A DNA stretch of 64,000 nt from Actinomycetota bacterium (GCA_014360655.1 JACIXC010000010.1:56169-120168); one strand, 5' to 3'; positions 24,721 through 34,478 are shown, counted from the stretch's first letter. A program made the numbers and translations. Notes: generated from the sequence alone by a model not told the origin.

Positions 24721-26853
24721 TCACGAGGTGAAACCCCCGGCGGTCTCCGGCATGTGGGCATGGAAAGCGCGGGTGTCGATGCGTGGGTCGTAAACGCAGA
24801 CGCGGTTGCGCCCGCTGAGCTTCGCGCGGTAGAGAGCCCGGTCGGCGTTGTCGATCAGCTGCTCGCTATCCTCGGCGTCCTCCGGGAAACCCGCTATGCC
24901 CATGCTGACCGTCAGGTTCCCGCCGGGTTGTTCCTCCTCGAAGGGGAAGACGTGGTCCTGGACCACGCGCCTTATACGCTCGGCCATGGTGAAGGCCTCC
25001 TGCTTGGAGACCTCGGGGATGATGATCGAGAACTCCTCGCCCCCGTAGCGGAAGACCATGTCGACGTCGCGGGTGTTCTGCAGAAGCAGGCTCGCGAGCG
25101 TCCGCAGCACCTCGTCACCCCTAAGGTGTCCGTGCCGGTCGTTGTAGATCTTGAAGAAATCGATGTCCAGCATGATGAAGGAGAACGATCTCCCGTAACG
25201 GATGGAGCGCTTGGACTCCTCTCCCAGGACGCGCTTGAGATGCCTGCTGTTGTAAAGCCCGGTCAGGTCGTCGGTGATGGCCAGCTGGTTGATCTCCTCG
25301 AAGAGTTTCGCCCGTTCCACCGCCATGCCGATCTGCTCGCCGATGGCCTTGGCCAGCGCGATATCCTCGTCGTCGAAGGCGTCCTCGTAGCGGCTGGACA
25401 TGTGCAGGATGCCGAAGACCGTCTGTCCCGAACGGATGGGAACGCACAGCACGGACCGCACGTCGCTTCCCACGACCATGTTGGGACAGCGCCTGTCTAC
25501 GGCGATATTCCCGCTGATGAAGATCTCGTCGTGTTCCAGGACAAAACACCCCTGGATGCGCTCGAAGGGGTGGCTCAGGTGCTTCTCGACGTATTGCTTG
25601 CTGAATCCGAAGCTGCGCGCGGCCTCCATCATCCCCGTCTGCGGATCGAGTAGGTTGATGAGGGCCTTGTCGGCAGCAAAGAGCCCCCGGATCACGTCCA
25701 GGGCCAGATTGTAGAGCTGGTCGAGGCTGGAAGTGGTGTTGATGGCGTCCACCACCCGGATGATGCTGGTGAGCTGGGCCACCTTCTCCTCGCTGCGTCG
25801 GAAGAGGAGGGCGTTGTCCAGAAAAACGGAGATTTGGGGGGCCAGGAGGCCCGCCAGCTCGAGGTCGCGGCGCGCGAAGCCCCTGCGGGAAAGCTTGTTC
25901 GCCAGGACGAGCACGCCGATGCTCTTGCCGCGTGCCTCCAGGGGGCAGGCGATAAGGTCGAGGATGCAGCCGCCCGGGAGCAGGAAAGAGGTGTCGATCT
26001 CCCTGCAGACGCGGCGCGAGAGCAGAATCGGCTTGTGGCCGTGCAGGACGGTGCTCATCATCGTGCTCCCGCCCAGCGGTATCTTCAGCTGCGCGGCCAC
26101 CTGGTAATCTATGCCGGGAGCGGGCTGTTGCGCCACCAGGCAGTCGTTGTGCTCGTCGTAGGTGAAGACGACCGCGATCTCCGCCTGCATGATGTTGGCG
26201 ACCCGCTGGGTTATCTCGTTGAGCACGTGGTGAAAGGCGGGGCTCCTGCTCGAGCTCTGGCTTATGTCGTTGAAGACGCGCAATCTCCTTCGGTCCTCGA
26301 GTACGATGTCAAGGACGTAGGCGAAGATAAGCGCCATACCCGCGAGGTAACCGTAACGCAGCGCCAGTGCGCGTGACAGGTCGTACCCGGGGGGGATGTC
26401 GCCGTCGAAGACGACGACCAGGCCGTACCCCAGCGAGGCCGTCAAGGCGGCGAGCAGCGCCCCCCTGTACCCCCCGTATAAACCGCCGATGAAGGGGGCG
26501 ATTCCCAGAAAAAGGAAAGTATAGCCCTGAACGCCGCCGCTGTAACGGACGGCCACGCAGAGGGCTGCGATGTCCACGAGGGCGGAAAAGCGTCGCAGGC
26601 GGTGGCCGCCCCCCACCCTTACGAGAAAAGCGTAGGCGGCGAGGGCAAAGGTGAGGTAGCAGGCGAAGAGCACGTAGAGGGGGAGGAAGCTGATCTTCCC
26701 GCCCAGGTCCGCGTTGATATAGTGTACGTGCACGAGGGCCAGGAAGGACAGGGCGAGCGCGGTGCGCAATGCCAGCTCGCGGCCGCGGGAGTAGAGCTCC
26801 GTCCCCTCCACGGGCTTGACCTCCCCCGGCGCGTCTCTCTCCTGTATCATCAT
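24721..26853 (-). CDS. Membrane GAF-GGDEF diguanylate cyclase
   Basis: The 710-residue protein has an N-terminal block of about six membrane segments (roughly residues 25-200), one or two GAF-like sensor domains (about residues 215-380 and 395-535), and a C-terminal GGDEF domain (about 545-700). The catalytic motif is RYGGEEF, so synthesis of c-di-GMP is expected, and RDVD five residues before it is an intact RxxD inhibitory site. The start is taken at ATG 26853, because the conserved membrane part begins soon after; the frame is open to 27039 without good support. This is the only c-di-GMP enzyme in the window and the natural partner for the RsiG-like protein. Confidence 0.9.
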   Translation of the reverse strand: MMIQERDAPGEVKPVEGTELYSRGRELALRTALALSFLALVHVHYINADLGGKISFLPLYVLFACYLTFALAAYAFLVRVGGGHRLRRFSALVDIAALCVAVRYSGGVQGYTFLFLGIAPFIGGLYGGYRGALLAALTASLGYGLVVVFDGDIPPGYDLSRALALRYGYLAGMALIFAYVLDIVLEDRRRLRVFNDISQSSSRSPAFHHVLNEITQRVANIMQAEIAVVFTYDEHNDCLVAQQPAPGIDYQVAAQLKIPLGGSTMMSTVLHGHKPILLSRRVCREIDTSFLLPGGCILDLIACPLEARGKSIGVLVLANKLSRRGFARRDLELAGLLAPQISVFLDNALLFRRSEEKVAQLTSIIRVVDAINTTSSLDQLYNLALDVIRGLFAADKALINLLDPQTGMMEAARSFGFSKQYVEKHLSHPFERIQGCFVLEHDEIFISGNIAVDRRCPNMVVGSDVRSVLCVPIRSGQTVFGILHMSSRYEDAFDDEDIALAKAIGEQIGMAVERAKLFEEINQLAITDDLTGLYNSRHLKRVLGEESKRSIRYGRSFSFIMLDIDFFKIYNDRHGHLRGDEVLRTLASLLLQNTRDVDMVFRYGGEEFSIIIPEVSKQEAFTMAERIRRVVQDHVFPFEEEQPGGNLTVSMGIAGFPEDAEDSEQLIDNADRALYRAKLSGRNRVCVYDPRIDTRAFHAHMPETAGGFTS

Positions 26854-26897
26854 GCCCCCTGTATCGCGCACGTCACGGTCCGATATCAATACATTAT

Positions 26898-26913
26898 CAT
26901 ATGTAAACATATG
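26898..26913. promoter_or_regulatory. Palindrome CATATG-4-CATATG upstream of the diguanylate cyclase gene
   Basis: Two CATATG palindromes separated by TAAA sit in an AT-rich island 45 bases before the start codon. On the minus strand a TATGAT -10-like box overlaps the left half. This looks like an operator over a promoter, but the regulator is unknown. Confidence 0.4.
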
Positions 26914-27035
26914 AGAACGACATGACGGTATCCGGAAAAGGAGACGCGGCGACGAGCCCCGGAGCATGAGACGGGGTCGCGGCGACCTTCGTGTAAGCGC
27001 GCACTTCCCCGACCGTGGACGGGGCCTCGCGCCCT

Positions 27036-28319
27036 TCAATCTTCGCCGGCGAAGGGGAGGAAACGGTGTACGAGTTCCGGGGGGACTTCGGCGACGAGAA
27101 AGATGGTGCCGTCTTCCACGCGCATGTCGATGACCCGGCCGCGCCTGTAAAGCAGCGAGAGCAGGTCGCCCTTCTCGGCGGGAAGCCGCAGCCTGAGGGG
27201 GCGCGAGGCGGCCAGGAGAGCGGACATCCTCTCCCGCAGCGCCTGCAGGCCTTCCCCGGTCACGGTGGAGGTGAAAATCCCCGCCGGGAACGCCTTTCGC
27301 AGCGCAGTCCTCTCCTCTTCCCCCAGTAGATCGACCTTGTTGAGGATATAGATGACGGGTATGCCTTCCGCGCGCAATTCCTCGAGGACCTCGTTCACCG
27401 CCCGCACCCTGCGCTCGATGTTCTGCGAGGAAGCGTCGATGACGTGCAGGAGGAAGTCGGCCTCCCGTACCTCCTCCAGGGTGGACTTGAAGGCCTCCAC
27501 CAGCTGGTGAGGGAGGTGGTCGATGAAACCGACGGTGTCCGTTACCACGGCCCTGCGGTTGCCGGGAAGCACCAGGCGGCGCGTGGTGGGATCCAGCGTG
27601 GAGAAGAGCTGGTCCTCCACCGCGACCTCCGCATCGGTCAGGACGTTCAGGAGGGAGGACTTGCCGGCGTTGGTATATCCTACCAGGGAAAAGGTTGGCA
27701 CGCTCAGGCGTTGCCTCCTTTTCCTCTTTACCCTGCGTATGCGCGTGAGTTCCCTGAGTTCGCGGTCGAGGGCCCTGATGCGCGCGTTGATCCTCCGCCT
27801 GTCCACCTCCAGCTTCGTCTCACCGGGTCCGCGGGTGCCTATCCCGCCTCCCAGGCGGCTCAGCTCCGCACCACGGCCGGCAAGGCGGCTGAGTTGGTAA
27901 CGGAGCTGTGCCATCTCTACCTGCGCCTTGCCCTCCTTGGAGTGGGCATGCTGTGCGAAGATGTCGAGGATGAGGGCCGTGCGGTCGATGACCTTGACCC
28001 CCGTCTCCCTCTCGAGGTTTCGCTGCTGGGAGGGCGTCAGGTCCTGGTCGAAGATGACCATGTCCGCCCCCACGGAGGAGACCAGCCTCCCGAGTTCCTC
28101 GACCTTTCCCCTGCCCAGGAGCGTCGCCGCATCGGGACGGGAACGCACCTGCAGGAAGCTGGCGCATACCTCGGCTCCCGCCGTCTCGCTGAGGGAAGCG
28201 AGCTCCTGCAGGCTTTCCTCCGCCTCTTTCTCGCCGCCGCCCCAGAGCACGCTGACCAGGACGGCCCGCTCGCGATCCGCCTCCCCTTTCAATCTTGTCC
28301 CGTCGTTCTTTTTCCGCAT
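27036..28319 (-). CDS. hflX: GTPase HflX
   Basis: HflX is a ribosome-associated GTPase that splits or rescues stalled ribosomes. The 427-residue protein has the HflX N-terminal domain (DMVIFDQDLTPSQQRNLE near residue 90, a conserved feature) and the helical GGGIGTRGPGETKLE linker. The G-domain carries P-loop LVGYTNAGKSSLLN, VTDTVGFIDHLPH, and NKVD. It lies 23 bases downstream of dapL and ends the group that begins with miaB. The miaA-dapF-hflX order is typical of actinobacteria. Confidence 0.96.
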   Translation of the reverse strand: MRKKNDGTRLKGEADRERAVLVSVLWGGGEKEAEESLQELASLSETAGAEVCASFLQVRSRPDAATLLGRGKVEELGRLVSSVGADMVIFDQDLTPSQQRNLERETGVKVIDRTALILDIFAQHAHSKEGKAQVEMAQLRYQLSRLAGRGAELSRLGGGIGTRGPGETKLEVDRRRINARIRALDRELRELTRIRRVKRKRRQRLSVPTFSLVGYTNAGKSSLLNVLTDAEVAVEDQLFSTLDPTTRRLVLPGNRRAVVTDTVGFIDHLPHQLVEAFKSTLEEVREADFLLHVIDASSQNIERRVRAVNEVLEELRAEGIPVIYILNKVDLLGEEERTALRKAFPAGIFTSTVTGEGLQALRERMSALLAASRPLRLRLPAEKGDLLSLLYRRGRVIDMRVEDGTIFLVAEVPPELVHRFLPFAGED

Positions 28320-28342
28320 TTTCGAGCGTGATCCTCAAGCCT

Positions 28343-29560
28343 TCACCGGGAAAAGGCCCGCCTGATCCGCTCCGCGCCCTCCTGCAGGCGCTCGTCGGGA
28401 AGGGTGAGCGAAAAACGGACGTAGCCTTCGCCGCGGGCGCCGTAGGCGGTGCCCGGGACCACCACCACCTCTGCCCTTTCCAGCAGTTCGCCCGTGAACG
28501 ACGCCGCATCGTAGCCCTGGGGGACCCGCATCCACAGGTAGAGGGTGGCCGCCGGAGGGGTCACTTCCCAGCCGAGGGAGCGCAGGGAGTCGACCAGGAT
28601 GTCCCGGCGGCGGCGGTAGACCTCGCAGTTTTCGCGCACGCAGTCCTGCGGCCCCTCAAGGGCGGCGACCGCGGCCAGCTGCACGGCGTTGAATACCCCC
28701 GAGTCCACGTTGGTCTTTACCTGGCCCAGGGCGGAGATCACCTTCTCGCCCCCCACGGCGAAGCCGACCCTCCAGCCGGTCATGTTGTAGGTCTTTGAGA
28801 GGGAGTGGAACTCGAGCGAGACGTCCTTGGCGCCTTTCACCTCCAGCAGGGAGGGTGAACGGTAGCCGTCGTAGGTGATCTCGCAGTAGGCGTTGTCGTG
28901 GGCAACTATCAGGTCGTGCTTTCTGGCGTAGTACACGAGCTCCTCGAAGAAGGCGGCGTCGGCCACCGCAGCCGTTGGGTTGTTGGGGTAATTGACGAAG
29001 AGCAGCCGTGCCCTGTCCAGCAGGGAGGATTCCAGCGCTCCCAGGTCGGGCAGGTATCCCCTGTCCTCGCGCAGGGGCAGGGAAACCGGCCGTCCGCCGC
29101 AGAGGATGGTGGCGTTGCGGTAGACGGGATAGCCGGGATCGGGGACCAGCGCCGTATCGCCCGCATCGAGAAAGGCCAGCGGAAGATGGGCGATCCCTTC
29201 CTTGGAGCCGATGAGCGCCAGCACCTCCCTTGCCGGGTCGAGAGACACGCCGAAGCGTTCCTGGAACCAGCCGGCGGCGGCCTCCCGAAAACGGTCCATG
29301 CCGCGATATGACGGATAACGGTGGTTCTCGGGGCGGCGGCATTCCTCGCACAGCCGCTCGACGATGTGAGGGGGCGTGGGCAGGTCGGGGTCTCCGATAC
29401 CGAAATTGATGACGTCAACCCCCTGGAGCTCCTTCTCCTCCACCCGGCGGTCGATCTCCGCGAACGGGTAGGGCGGAAGGTCGCTCAGGCGCCTGGAGAT
29501 CCTCGGCCCCCCGTGTCCCTCCGGCGTCGTAAGGCCGGCCTTTTCATCCTCGTCGTGCAT
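28343..29560 (-). CDS. dapL: LL-diaminopimelate aminotransferase (class I/II PLP aminotransferase)
   Basis: The 405-residue PLP enzyme has the GIGDPDLPTP N-terminal motif, SKEGIAHLPLAFLD, FVNYPNNPTAAV, and the PLP lysine in SLSKTYNMTGWRVGF. These features place it in the DapL/DapC-like subgroup that converts tetrahydrodipicolinate directly to LL-diaminopimelate. The next gene, dapF, uses exactly that product, which supports the assignment. The ATG at 29560 has AGGGGG upstream; the frame opens at a TTG 54 bases earlier. Other aspartate-family aminotransferase roles cannot be wholly excluded. Confidence 0.85.
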   Translation of the reverse strand: MHDEDEKAGLTTPEGHGGPRISRRLSDLPPYPFAEIDRRVEEKELQGVDVINFGIGDPDLPTPPHIVERLCEECRRPENHRYPSYRGMDRFREAAAGWFQERFGVSLDPAREVLALIGSKEGIAHLPLAFLDAGDTALVPDPGYPVYRNATILCGGRPVSLPLREDRGYLPDLGALESSLLDRARLLFVNYPNNPTAAVADAAFFEELVYYARKHDLIVAHDNAYCEITYDGYRSPSLLEVKGAKDVSLEFHSLSKTYNMTGWRVGFAVGGEKVISALGQVKTNVDSGVFNAVQLAAVAALEGPQDCVRENCEVYRRRRDILVDSLRSLGWEVTPPAATLYLWMRVPQGYDAASFTGELLERAEVVVVPGTAYGARGEGYVRFSLTLPDERLQEGAERIRRAFSR

Positions 29561-29661
29561 ACGTCCCCCTTCTTTCGCGGTCGTTCCTTCGCGGTCTCTG
29601 GTTCCCTGAGGCAAGCGCCGTTTCCCTGCCTGGCAGGCCGTTCGGCGTGGCGGGGGACGCC

Positions 29662-30546
29662 TCAGCCGTCAGGCGGGCCGCCCCGCCACGAGGGGCTCAG
29701 TTCCCCCGCGAAAACCTCCACGGCCGGGCCGGCGAGGCGGACGTGGCCCGCCTCGTCCGCCCCTACGGTCAGCTCCCCTCCCCTGAGAGAAACGCGCATG
29801 GAGCGGCTTCCCTTTCCCAGGTGGAGAGCAGCGACGAAGGCCGCGCATGCTCCCGTGCCGCAGGCGAGGGTTTCCCCCACCCCCCTCTCCCACACCCTGA
29901 CGGCCAGGCTGCCGGGCCCGGTCACCTGCACGAATTCCACGTTGGTGCGGCGGGGAAAGAGGGGGTGGTGTTCCAGGGCCGGCCCCCATTGCGCCACCGG
30001 GGCCGTCTCCACGTCGGGGACGAACAGCACGCAATGGGGATTGCCCATGGAAAGGCAGAAAGCGGTCACCTCCTCCCCCCCGGGCAGCTCCAGGGTTCGC
30101 GTGCCCTGCCGGGAGGACTCGTCGGGCGAGGGGATGTCCGGCGACCGCAGCTCCGGGAGCCCCATGTCCACCTCGACCTGCACCACCTCGCCCCCGCTTA
30201 CCGTGAGCCGGGTTTCCTTGCACCCCGCAAGGGTTTCGATCAGCAGGGCCTCTCCGCGCGTCCCCTCCTTCTCGTAGAGGTACTTGGCAAGGCAGCGGAT
30301 ACCGTTCCCGCACATCTCCGCCTCCGAGCCGTCGGCGTTGAAGATGCGCATGCGGGCGTCGCCTCCGCCCAGGGGAGGGCAGGCGAAGATGATGCCGTCG
30401 GCCCCCACGCCGGTGTGGCGCCTGCACAGCTCCTCCATGTCCTGCGGCTCCAGGGGGAGCGCGTCCCCGTCCCGCGCGGCGAGGATGATGAAGTCGTTGC
30501 CCGTACCGTGATACTTGTAGAACCTCATGGCATGCATCTGTCTCAT
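29662..30546 (-). CDS. dapF: Diaminopimelate epimerase
   Basis: DapF interconverts LL- and meso-diaminopimelate for lysine and peptidoglycan. The 294-residue protein has both catalytic cysteines in context: NADGSEAEMCGNGIRC and LACGTGACAAF. The N-terminus MRFYKYHGTGNDF is typical. The first start (30546) lies 2 bases after the miaA stop, which suggests coupling; the ATG 18 bases later, at MRFYKY, fits the family better. Either is possible. Confidence 0.96.
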   Translation of the reverse strand: MRQMHAMRFYKYHGTGNDFIILAARDGDALPLEPQDMEELCRRHTGVGADGIIFACPPLGGGDARMRIFNADGSEAEMCGNGIRCLAKYLYEKEGTRGEALLIETLAGCKETRLTVSGGEVVQVEVDMGLPELRSPDIPSPDESSRQGTRTLELPGGEEVTAFCLSMGNPHCVLFVPDVETAPVAQWGPALEHHPLFPRRTNVEFVQVTGPGSLAVRVWERGVGETLACGTGACAAFVAALHLGKGSRSMRVSLRGGELTVGADEAGHVRLAGPAVEVFAGELSPSWRGGPPDG

Positions 30547-30548
30547 CT

Positions 30549-31529
30549 CTACTCTATCTCATCCCGCACGGCCTTCGCCATCTCCCGTTCCAGCAACTCC
30601 CTTATGCTCCTCCACGCCTGCGGTGGCCTCGCGTGGAGGTCCGCTTCCTCCAGCGTGAACCAGCACAGGCCCGGGACCCGTCTGAGCCAGGTCAGTTGCC
30701 TCTTGGCGTAGCGCCGGGAGCGCCGCTTAATTTCAGAGATAGTCTCGTCGAGAGGTATGCCCCTGTCAAGGTGATCCATGATCTCCTTGTAGCCCAGCGC
30801 CTGGCGGGCCGTGCGGGAAAGCCCTCCTGCGGCCGCCAGGGCGCGCACCTCCTCCAGCAATCCGGCCTCCATCATGGCGTCGACGCGCCTCTCGATGGCT
30901 CGGTAGAGGGCCTGTCGGGGGGCGTCGATCGCCACCCCCGCGTAGCGGAAATAGGGCGGCTGCGAGCCCCTGCGCGCCTGAAAGGCGGACATGGGCCGCC
31001 CGGTGCGGCGGTACACCTCCATGGCCCTGATCACGCGTCTCATGTTCGTGAAGTCATCCCGCGCCGCGAAAGCGGGGTCGATCTCGCGCAGCCTTTCCCT
31101 GAGCCCCTCGGGGTCCTCTTCCGCCCACCTCTCGACCTCCCGCCTGATCTCGTCGTCGCGGCCGCCGGGAGGGAAACGGAGGTCGAAGACAACCGCCTCG
31201 AAATACAGGCCGGTGCCGCCGACCAGGAGGGGGAGATTACCCCGCGCGGCTATCTCCTCCACCGCCCGCCGCGCCTCCTCCTGGAAGCGCGAGACCGAGA
31301 ATTCCACGTCGGGTTCCACCAGGTCGATCATGTGATGGGGGACGGCGGAACGCACTTCCGGCGGCGGCTTGGCGGTGCCGATATCCATGCCGCGGTAGAC
31401 CTGCATGGAATCGACGGAGACGATCTCCGCCCCCATGTCCAGGGCCAGCTGCACGGCGATGGCGCTCTTACCCACCGCCGTGGGACCCAGGAGCGCCGCC
31501 ACCTTAATGTCGCTCAGCGGGCGCGCCAC
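30549..31529 (-). CDS. miaA: tRNA dimethylallyltransferase
   Basis: MiaA adds the isopentenyl group to A37 of tRNAs reading U-starting codons, providing the substrate for MiaB, also in this cluster. The protein has the P-loop LLGPTAVGKSAIA, VSVDSMQVYRGMDIGTAKP, and LLVGGTGLYFEA. The GTG at 31529 is chosen because GAGGAG is 9 bases upstream and the P-loop starts 8 residues later. The frame extends to 31709, but the extra 60 residues are low-complexity. Confidence 0.94.
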   Translation of the reverse strand: MARPLSDIKVAALLGPTAVGKSAIAVQLALDMGAEIVSVDSMQVYRGMDIGTAKPPPEVRSAVPHHMIDLVEPDVEFSVSRFQEEARRAVEEIAARGNLPLLVGGTGLYFEAVVFDLRFPPGGRDDEIRREVERWAEEDPEGLRERLREIDPAFAARDDFTNMRRVIRAMEVYRRTGRPMSAFQARRGSQPPYFRYAGVAIDAPRQALYRAIERRVDAMMEAGLLEEVRALAAAGGLSRTARQALGYKEIMDHLDRGIPLDETISEIKRRSRRYAKRQLTWLRRVPGLCWFTLEEADLHARPPQAWRSIRELLEREMAKAVRDEIE

Positions 31530-31692
31530 GGTACCGCGCTCCTCTGCCGTGTTCCATCGCCATCCCTCTCTTCCGGATCCGCGGTGCTCTCTGCCAAGAG
31601 CATAGCACGTCGCCTCATGCCGGAAGGGGGACCGGCCTCCCGTGGTCACGCTTGCGGGGTGGGTCGGGGGTCGGGCCCCCGGCCGTGTTCCG

Positions 31693-32226
31693 TCAGTGAT
31701 ACCGGTCAACCGTGAAGCGGTAGATCTGGATGGGCTCGTGCTGCCCTATGCCCGCCTTGCGCCGGGCGATATCCAGTTGCTCCTCCACCGTGTCCACGCC
31801 CTCCAGGTCGGGAAGGAGAAGGCCTATGCGGCTCCCCCGCTGCACGATGACCCCGTAACGGCGGGGGTCGAGTTGCGCTATGTCGTCGACCGCTTCCGGG
31901 TCGCTGAGGACGTCCACGCTGATCTCCAGCTCGTCGATCTCCTCGGGGCCGACCGGAGGAAAACGGGGGTCACGCGTGGCGGCGCTTATGGCGTTGGAGA
32001 TGATCTCCTCGGCCAGGGTTTCACGCGTGGGCTGGAAGGTACCGATGCATCCCCTCAGCACCCCCCTCTTCTTGAGGCTCACGAAAGCGCCCGCCCTTCC
32101 CGGGAGCGCCCTGCTCAGGTCCTCCGCCTCCGCCGCATCGAGTATCCTTCTCTCTTTCACCCATGCCTCGATGGCAGCCCTTGCCAGCTGCACGTGGGGA
32201 CTTCCTTTCGCGGTGCTTCCCGGCAT
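31693..32226 (-). CDS. AMMECR1-domain protein (AmmeMemoRadiSam system protein A)
   Basis: The 177-residue protein is a complete AMMECR1 domain, recognised by [19 protein letters not shown], the [19 protein letters not shown] block and [10 protein letters not shown]. The function of the family is unknown. The gene follows the MEMO1-type gene after 12 bases, the pairing seen in AmmeMemoRadiSam loci, although no third radical-SAM member is adjacent. The ATG at 32226 follows GAGGGGG. Confidence 0.93.
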   Translation of the reverse strand: MPGSTAKGSPHVQLARAAIEAWVKERRILDAAEAEDLSRALPGRAGAFVSLKKRGVLRGCIGTFQPTRETLAEEIISNAISAATRDPRFPPVGPEEIDELEISVDVLSDPEAVDDIAQLDPRRYGVIVQRGSRIGLLLPDLEGVDTVEEQLDIARRKAGIGQHEPIQIYRFTVDRYH

Positions 32227-32238
32227 TAGCACACCCCC

Positions 32239-33075
32239 TCAATCGGCGACAAGATGCAGGGAGACCATGTAGCCCACCCCGAAGGGACCCTCGTAAGAAA
32301 GCACACGGTTGCGCAGGGCGCCGTCATGCAGGGCTCCCCACAGGGCGTATATGGAGCGCAGCCCGCATTCGCCCGCCGCTTCCACCAGGTCCTCTTCCAA
32401 CTCTTTCAAGGCGGGAAAATCACCGCTTTTTGCGATCTCCACTATGCGTGCGTCGAAATCCCGTCCGCGCGGGTCATAACCCGCGGGGGCGCCCCTGATG
32501 AGACGATGTGAAAGGTCCCCGCTGGCGACGAAGAAGGCGCGCCGTCCCAGTCGGCGGCATACTTCCGACGCCAGGGAGCCCAGGTGGAAGTGGCTGTCGT
32601 AGCTCAGCGCCGCGATGGAGAGGGACACTACGGGGGTTTCCAGGTACTGGTCGAGGTAGTAGAGGGGCACCAGGAGCCCGTGGTCGAGATCCTCTCCGCG
32701 CTCGAACCAGCGGCCTGAAGCCGCATCCACAGGAAGCAGCGGGAACCTCCTCTCCCCCGCGGCTTCCACCAGCGCCGCGGAGAGCTCGACGTCGTTCTTC
32801 TTGGCGATGCGCACCTGCGGGCAACCGAAGGAGGCGAAGCTTCCCTCGAGGGTCGACGCCGTCTTCACGGTGAAGGCATCGCGGAAGATGGGGGTGTGCG
32901 GGGAGATCATGACCAGCACCTCTGGGCGCAGCCCCGCCAGTTCGCTTCCCAGCTCGCGCATCGCATCCTGGGTGGCGCGCACCGTGTCAAGGTCCTTTCC
33001 CCCGATGGCGGGGACCAGCAAGGGAGGGTGGGGAACGATACAACCACCCAGGAAGCCGCCTGCCGCGCTCATCAT
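32239..33075 (-). CDS. MEMO1/LigB-like protein (AmmeMemoRadiSam system protein B)
   Basis: The 278-residue protein belongs to the MEMO1 group, related to class III extradiol dioxygenases. It has CIVPHPPLLVP, MISPHTPIFRD, DHGLLVPLYYLDQY, and a C-terminal VASGDLSHRL and GVGYMV. The histidines lie where LigB-type enzymes bind Fe(II). The physiological substrate is unknown. The ATG at 33075 has GGGGGTGAG upstream. It pairs with the AMMECR1 gene downstream. Confidence 0.93.
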   Translation of the reverse strand: MMSAAGGFLGGCIVPHPPLLVPAIGGKDLDTVRATQDAMRELGSELAGLRPEVLVMISPHTPIFRDAFTVKTASTLEGSFASFGCPQVRIAKKNDVELSAALVEAAGERRFPLLPVDAASGRWFERGEDLDHGLLVPLYYLDQYLETPVVSLSIAALSYDSHFHLGSLASEVCRRLGRRAFFVASGDLSHRLIRGAPAGYDPRGRDFDARIVEIAKSGDFPALKELEEDLVEAAGECGLRSIYALWGALHDGALRNRVLSYEGPFGVGYMVSLHLVAD

Positions 33076-33164
33076 CTCACCCCCATGCGGGCCTCTTGAT
33101 CCGTCGTTCATCACCGGCTGCCTTCAAGTAATTAGGATACCCCGATGCCGCGCGGCGGAAACTT

Positions 33165-34478
33165 CTAACCCAGCACCTCCCGCAGGCTGCCCTGCAGGCA
33201 CCAGCTGCCGGAGGCGGTGATGCGCACGCGGGCGAACCTCCCGGTGAGGTCCTCCTTCCCGCGCGGGAAGTGCACGAGCTGGTTGCCACGCGTACGCGCC
33301 CGCCAGCGCCCGGGGTCCCTGGCGCTCGGCCCCTCCACGAGCACCACCTCCTCCTTGCCCACCCTGGCGCGCAGGCTCTCCGCCGTGAGCCGACGGGTGA
33401 GGGAAAGGAGCCTCTCCATCCTCGCGCCTTTTTCCGCCGGGGAGACGTCGTCGGGAAGGTGCGCCGCCGCCGTCCCCGGCCGCGGGTTGTAGAGGAAGGT
33501 GAATGAGGCGTCGAAGCGGCACAGCTCCACCATCTCCATGGTGTGGAGGAAGTCCTCCTCCCTCTCGCCGGGAAAACCGACGATGATATCCGTGGAGAGG
33601 ACCACGCCCTCCACGGAGTCGCGCAGGGCCTTCACCCTTGACAGGTAGGTTTCGCTGTCGTACCCGCGGTTCATGGCCGCGAGGATGCGGTCGGACCCCG
33701 ACTGCATGGGGAGGTGCACGTACTCGCATACGTTGGGGGTCTCCGCGATGGCCCGGATCGCGTCGCGGTCGAAATCCCTCGGGTGGGAGGTGAGGAAGCG
33801 GATCCACACGTCGGGAAACGTGGAGCCCAACCGCCGCAGGAGGTCGGCGAAGCGGCTCCTCCCCTCCTCGCGCAGGCGGTAGGAATCGACGTTCTGGCCG
33901 AGGAGCACGATCTCTCGCACCCCTTCGCTTACATGCCTTTCGGCCTCCGCGAGTATCTCGTCCGCTGGCCTGCTCACCTCCCGGCCGCGCACGTAAGGCA
34001 CCACGCAGTAGCTGCAGAAGTTGTCGCAGCCGTGGGATATGGTGATCCATGCGCGGAAGCCCTCTCTCCTTTTCACGGGGACGTCGTGCAGGCGCAGGCC
34101 GTCCATGTCGAGGGCGCAGGTGGCCCCCGTCGCCGCCTCCTCGAGCAGCGCGGCTATGTTGGGATACTGGTGGGTGCCGAAGACCAGGTCCACGTGGGGG
34201 GCCCTCTGCAGGAGGCGCACACCCTCCTTCTGTGCGAGGCAGCCCCCCACCGCTATGGTCACCCCTCTCCCCTCCTTCAACGGCTTCAAGGAGGCGAGGC
34301 GTCCCATGAGGCGTCTCTCGGCGCTGGCGCGCACGCAGCACGTGAGGAGTATGACCGCGTCGGCGTCCTCGAGCGAGGCTTCCCTCCAGCCCGCGGCCTC
34401 CAGCGCCCCGCTTATGCGCTCCCCGTCGTGGATGTTCATCTGGCATCCGAAGGTCAGGAGCGCGTATCTTCTCGCCAT
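33165..34478 (-). CDS. miaB: tRNA-2-methylthio-N6-dimethylallyladenosine synthase
   Basis: MiaB is a radical-SAM methylthiotransferase acting on i6A37 of tRNA. The 437-residue protein has the N-terminal UPF0004 domain with TFGCQMNIHD and two further cysteines, the radical-SAM motif CDNFCSYCVVPYVRG, and a C-terminal TRAM domain (VLVEGPSARD...FARVRITAS). The conserved start MARRYALLTFGCQMN corresponds to ATG 34478; the frame opens further upstream without a good site. Confidence 0.95.
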   Translation of the reverse strand: MARRYALLTFGCQMNIHDGERISGALEAAGWREASLEDADAVILLTCCVRASAERRLMGRLASLKPLKEGRGVTIAVGGCLAQKEGVRLLQRAPHVDLVFGTHQYPNIAALLEEAATGATCALDMDGLRLHDVPVKRREGFRAWITISHGCDNFCSYCVVPYVRGREVSRPADEILAEAERHVSEGVREIVLLGQNVDSYRLREEGRSRFADLLRRLGSTFPDVWIRFLTSHPRDFDRDAIRAIAETPNVCEYVHLPMQSGSDRILAAMNRGYDSETYLSRVKALRDSVEGVVLSTDIIVGFPGEREEDFLHTMEMVELCRFDASFTFLYNPRPGTAAAHLPDDVSPAEKGARMERLLSLTRRLTAESLRARVGKEEVVLVEGPSARDPGRWRARTRGNQLVHFPRGKEDLTGRFARVRITASGSWCLQGSLREVLG

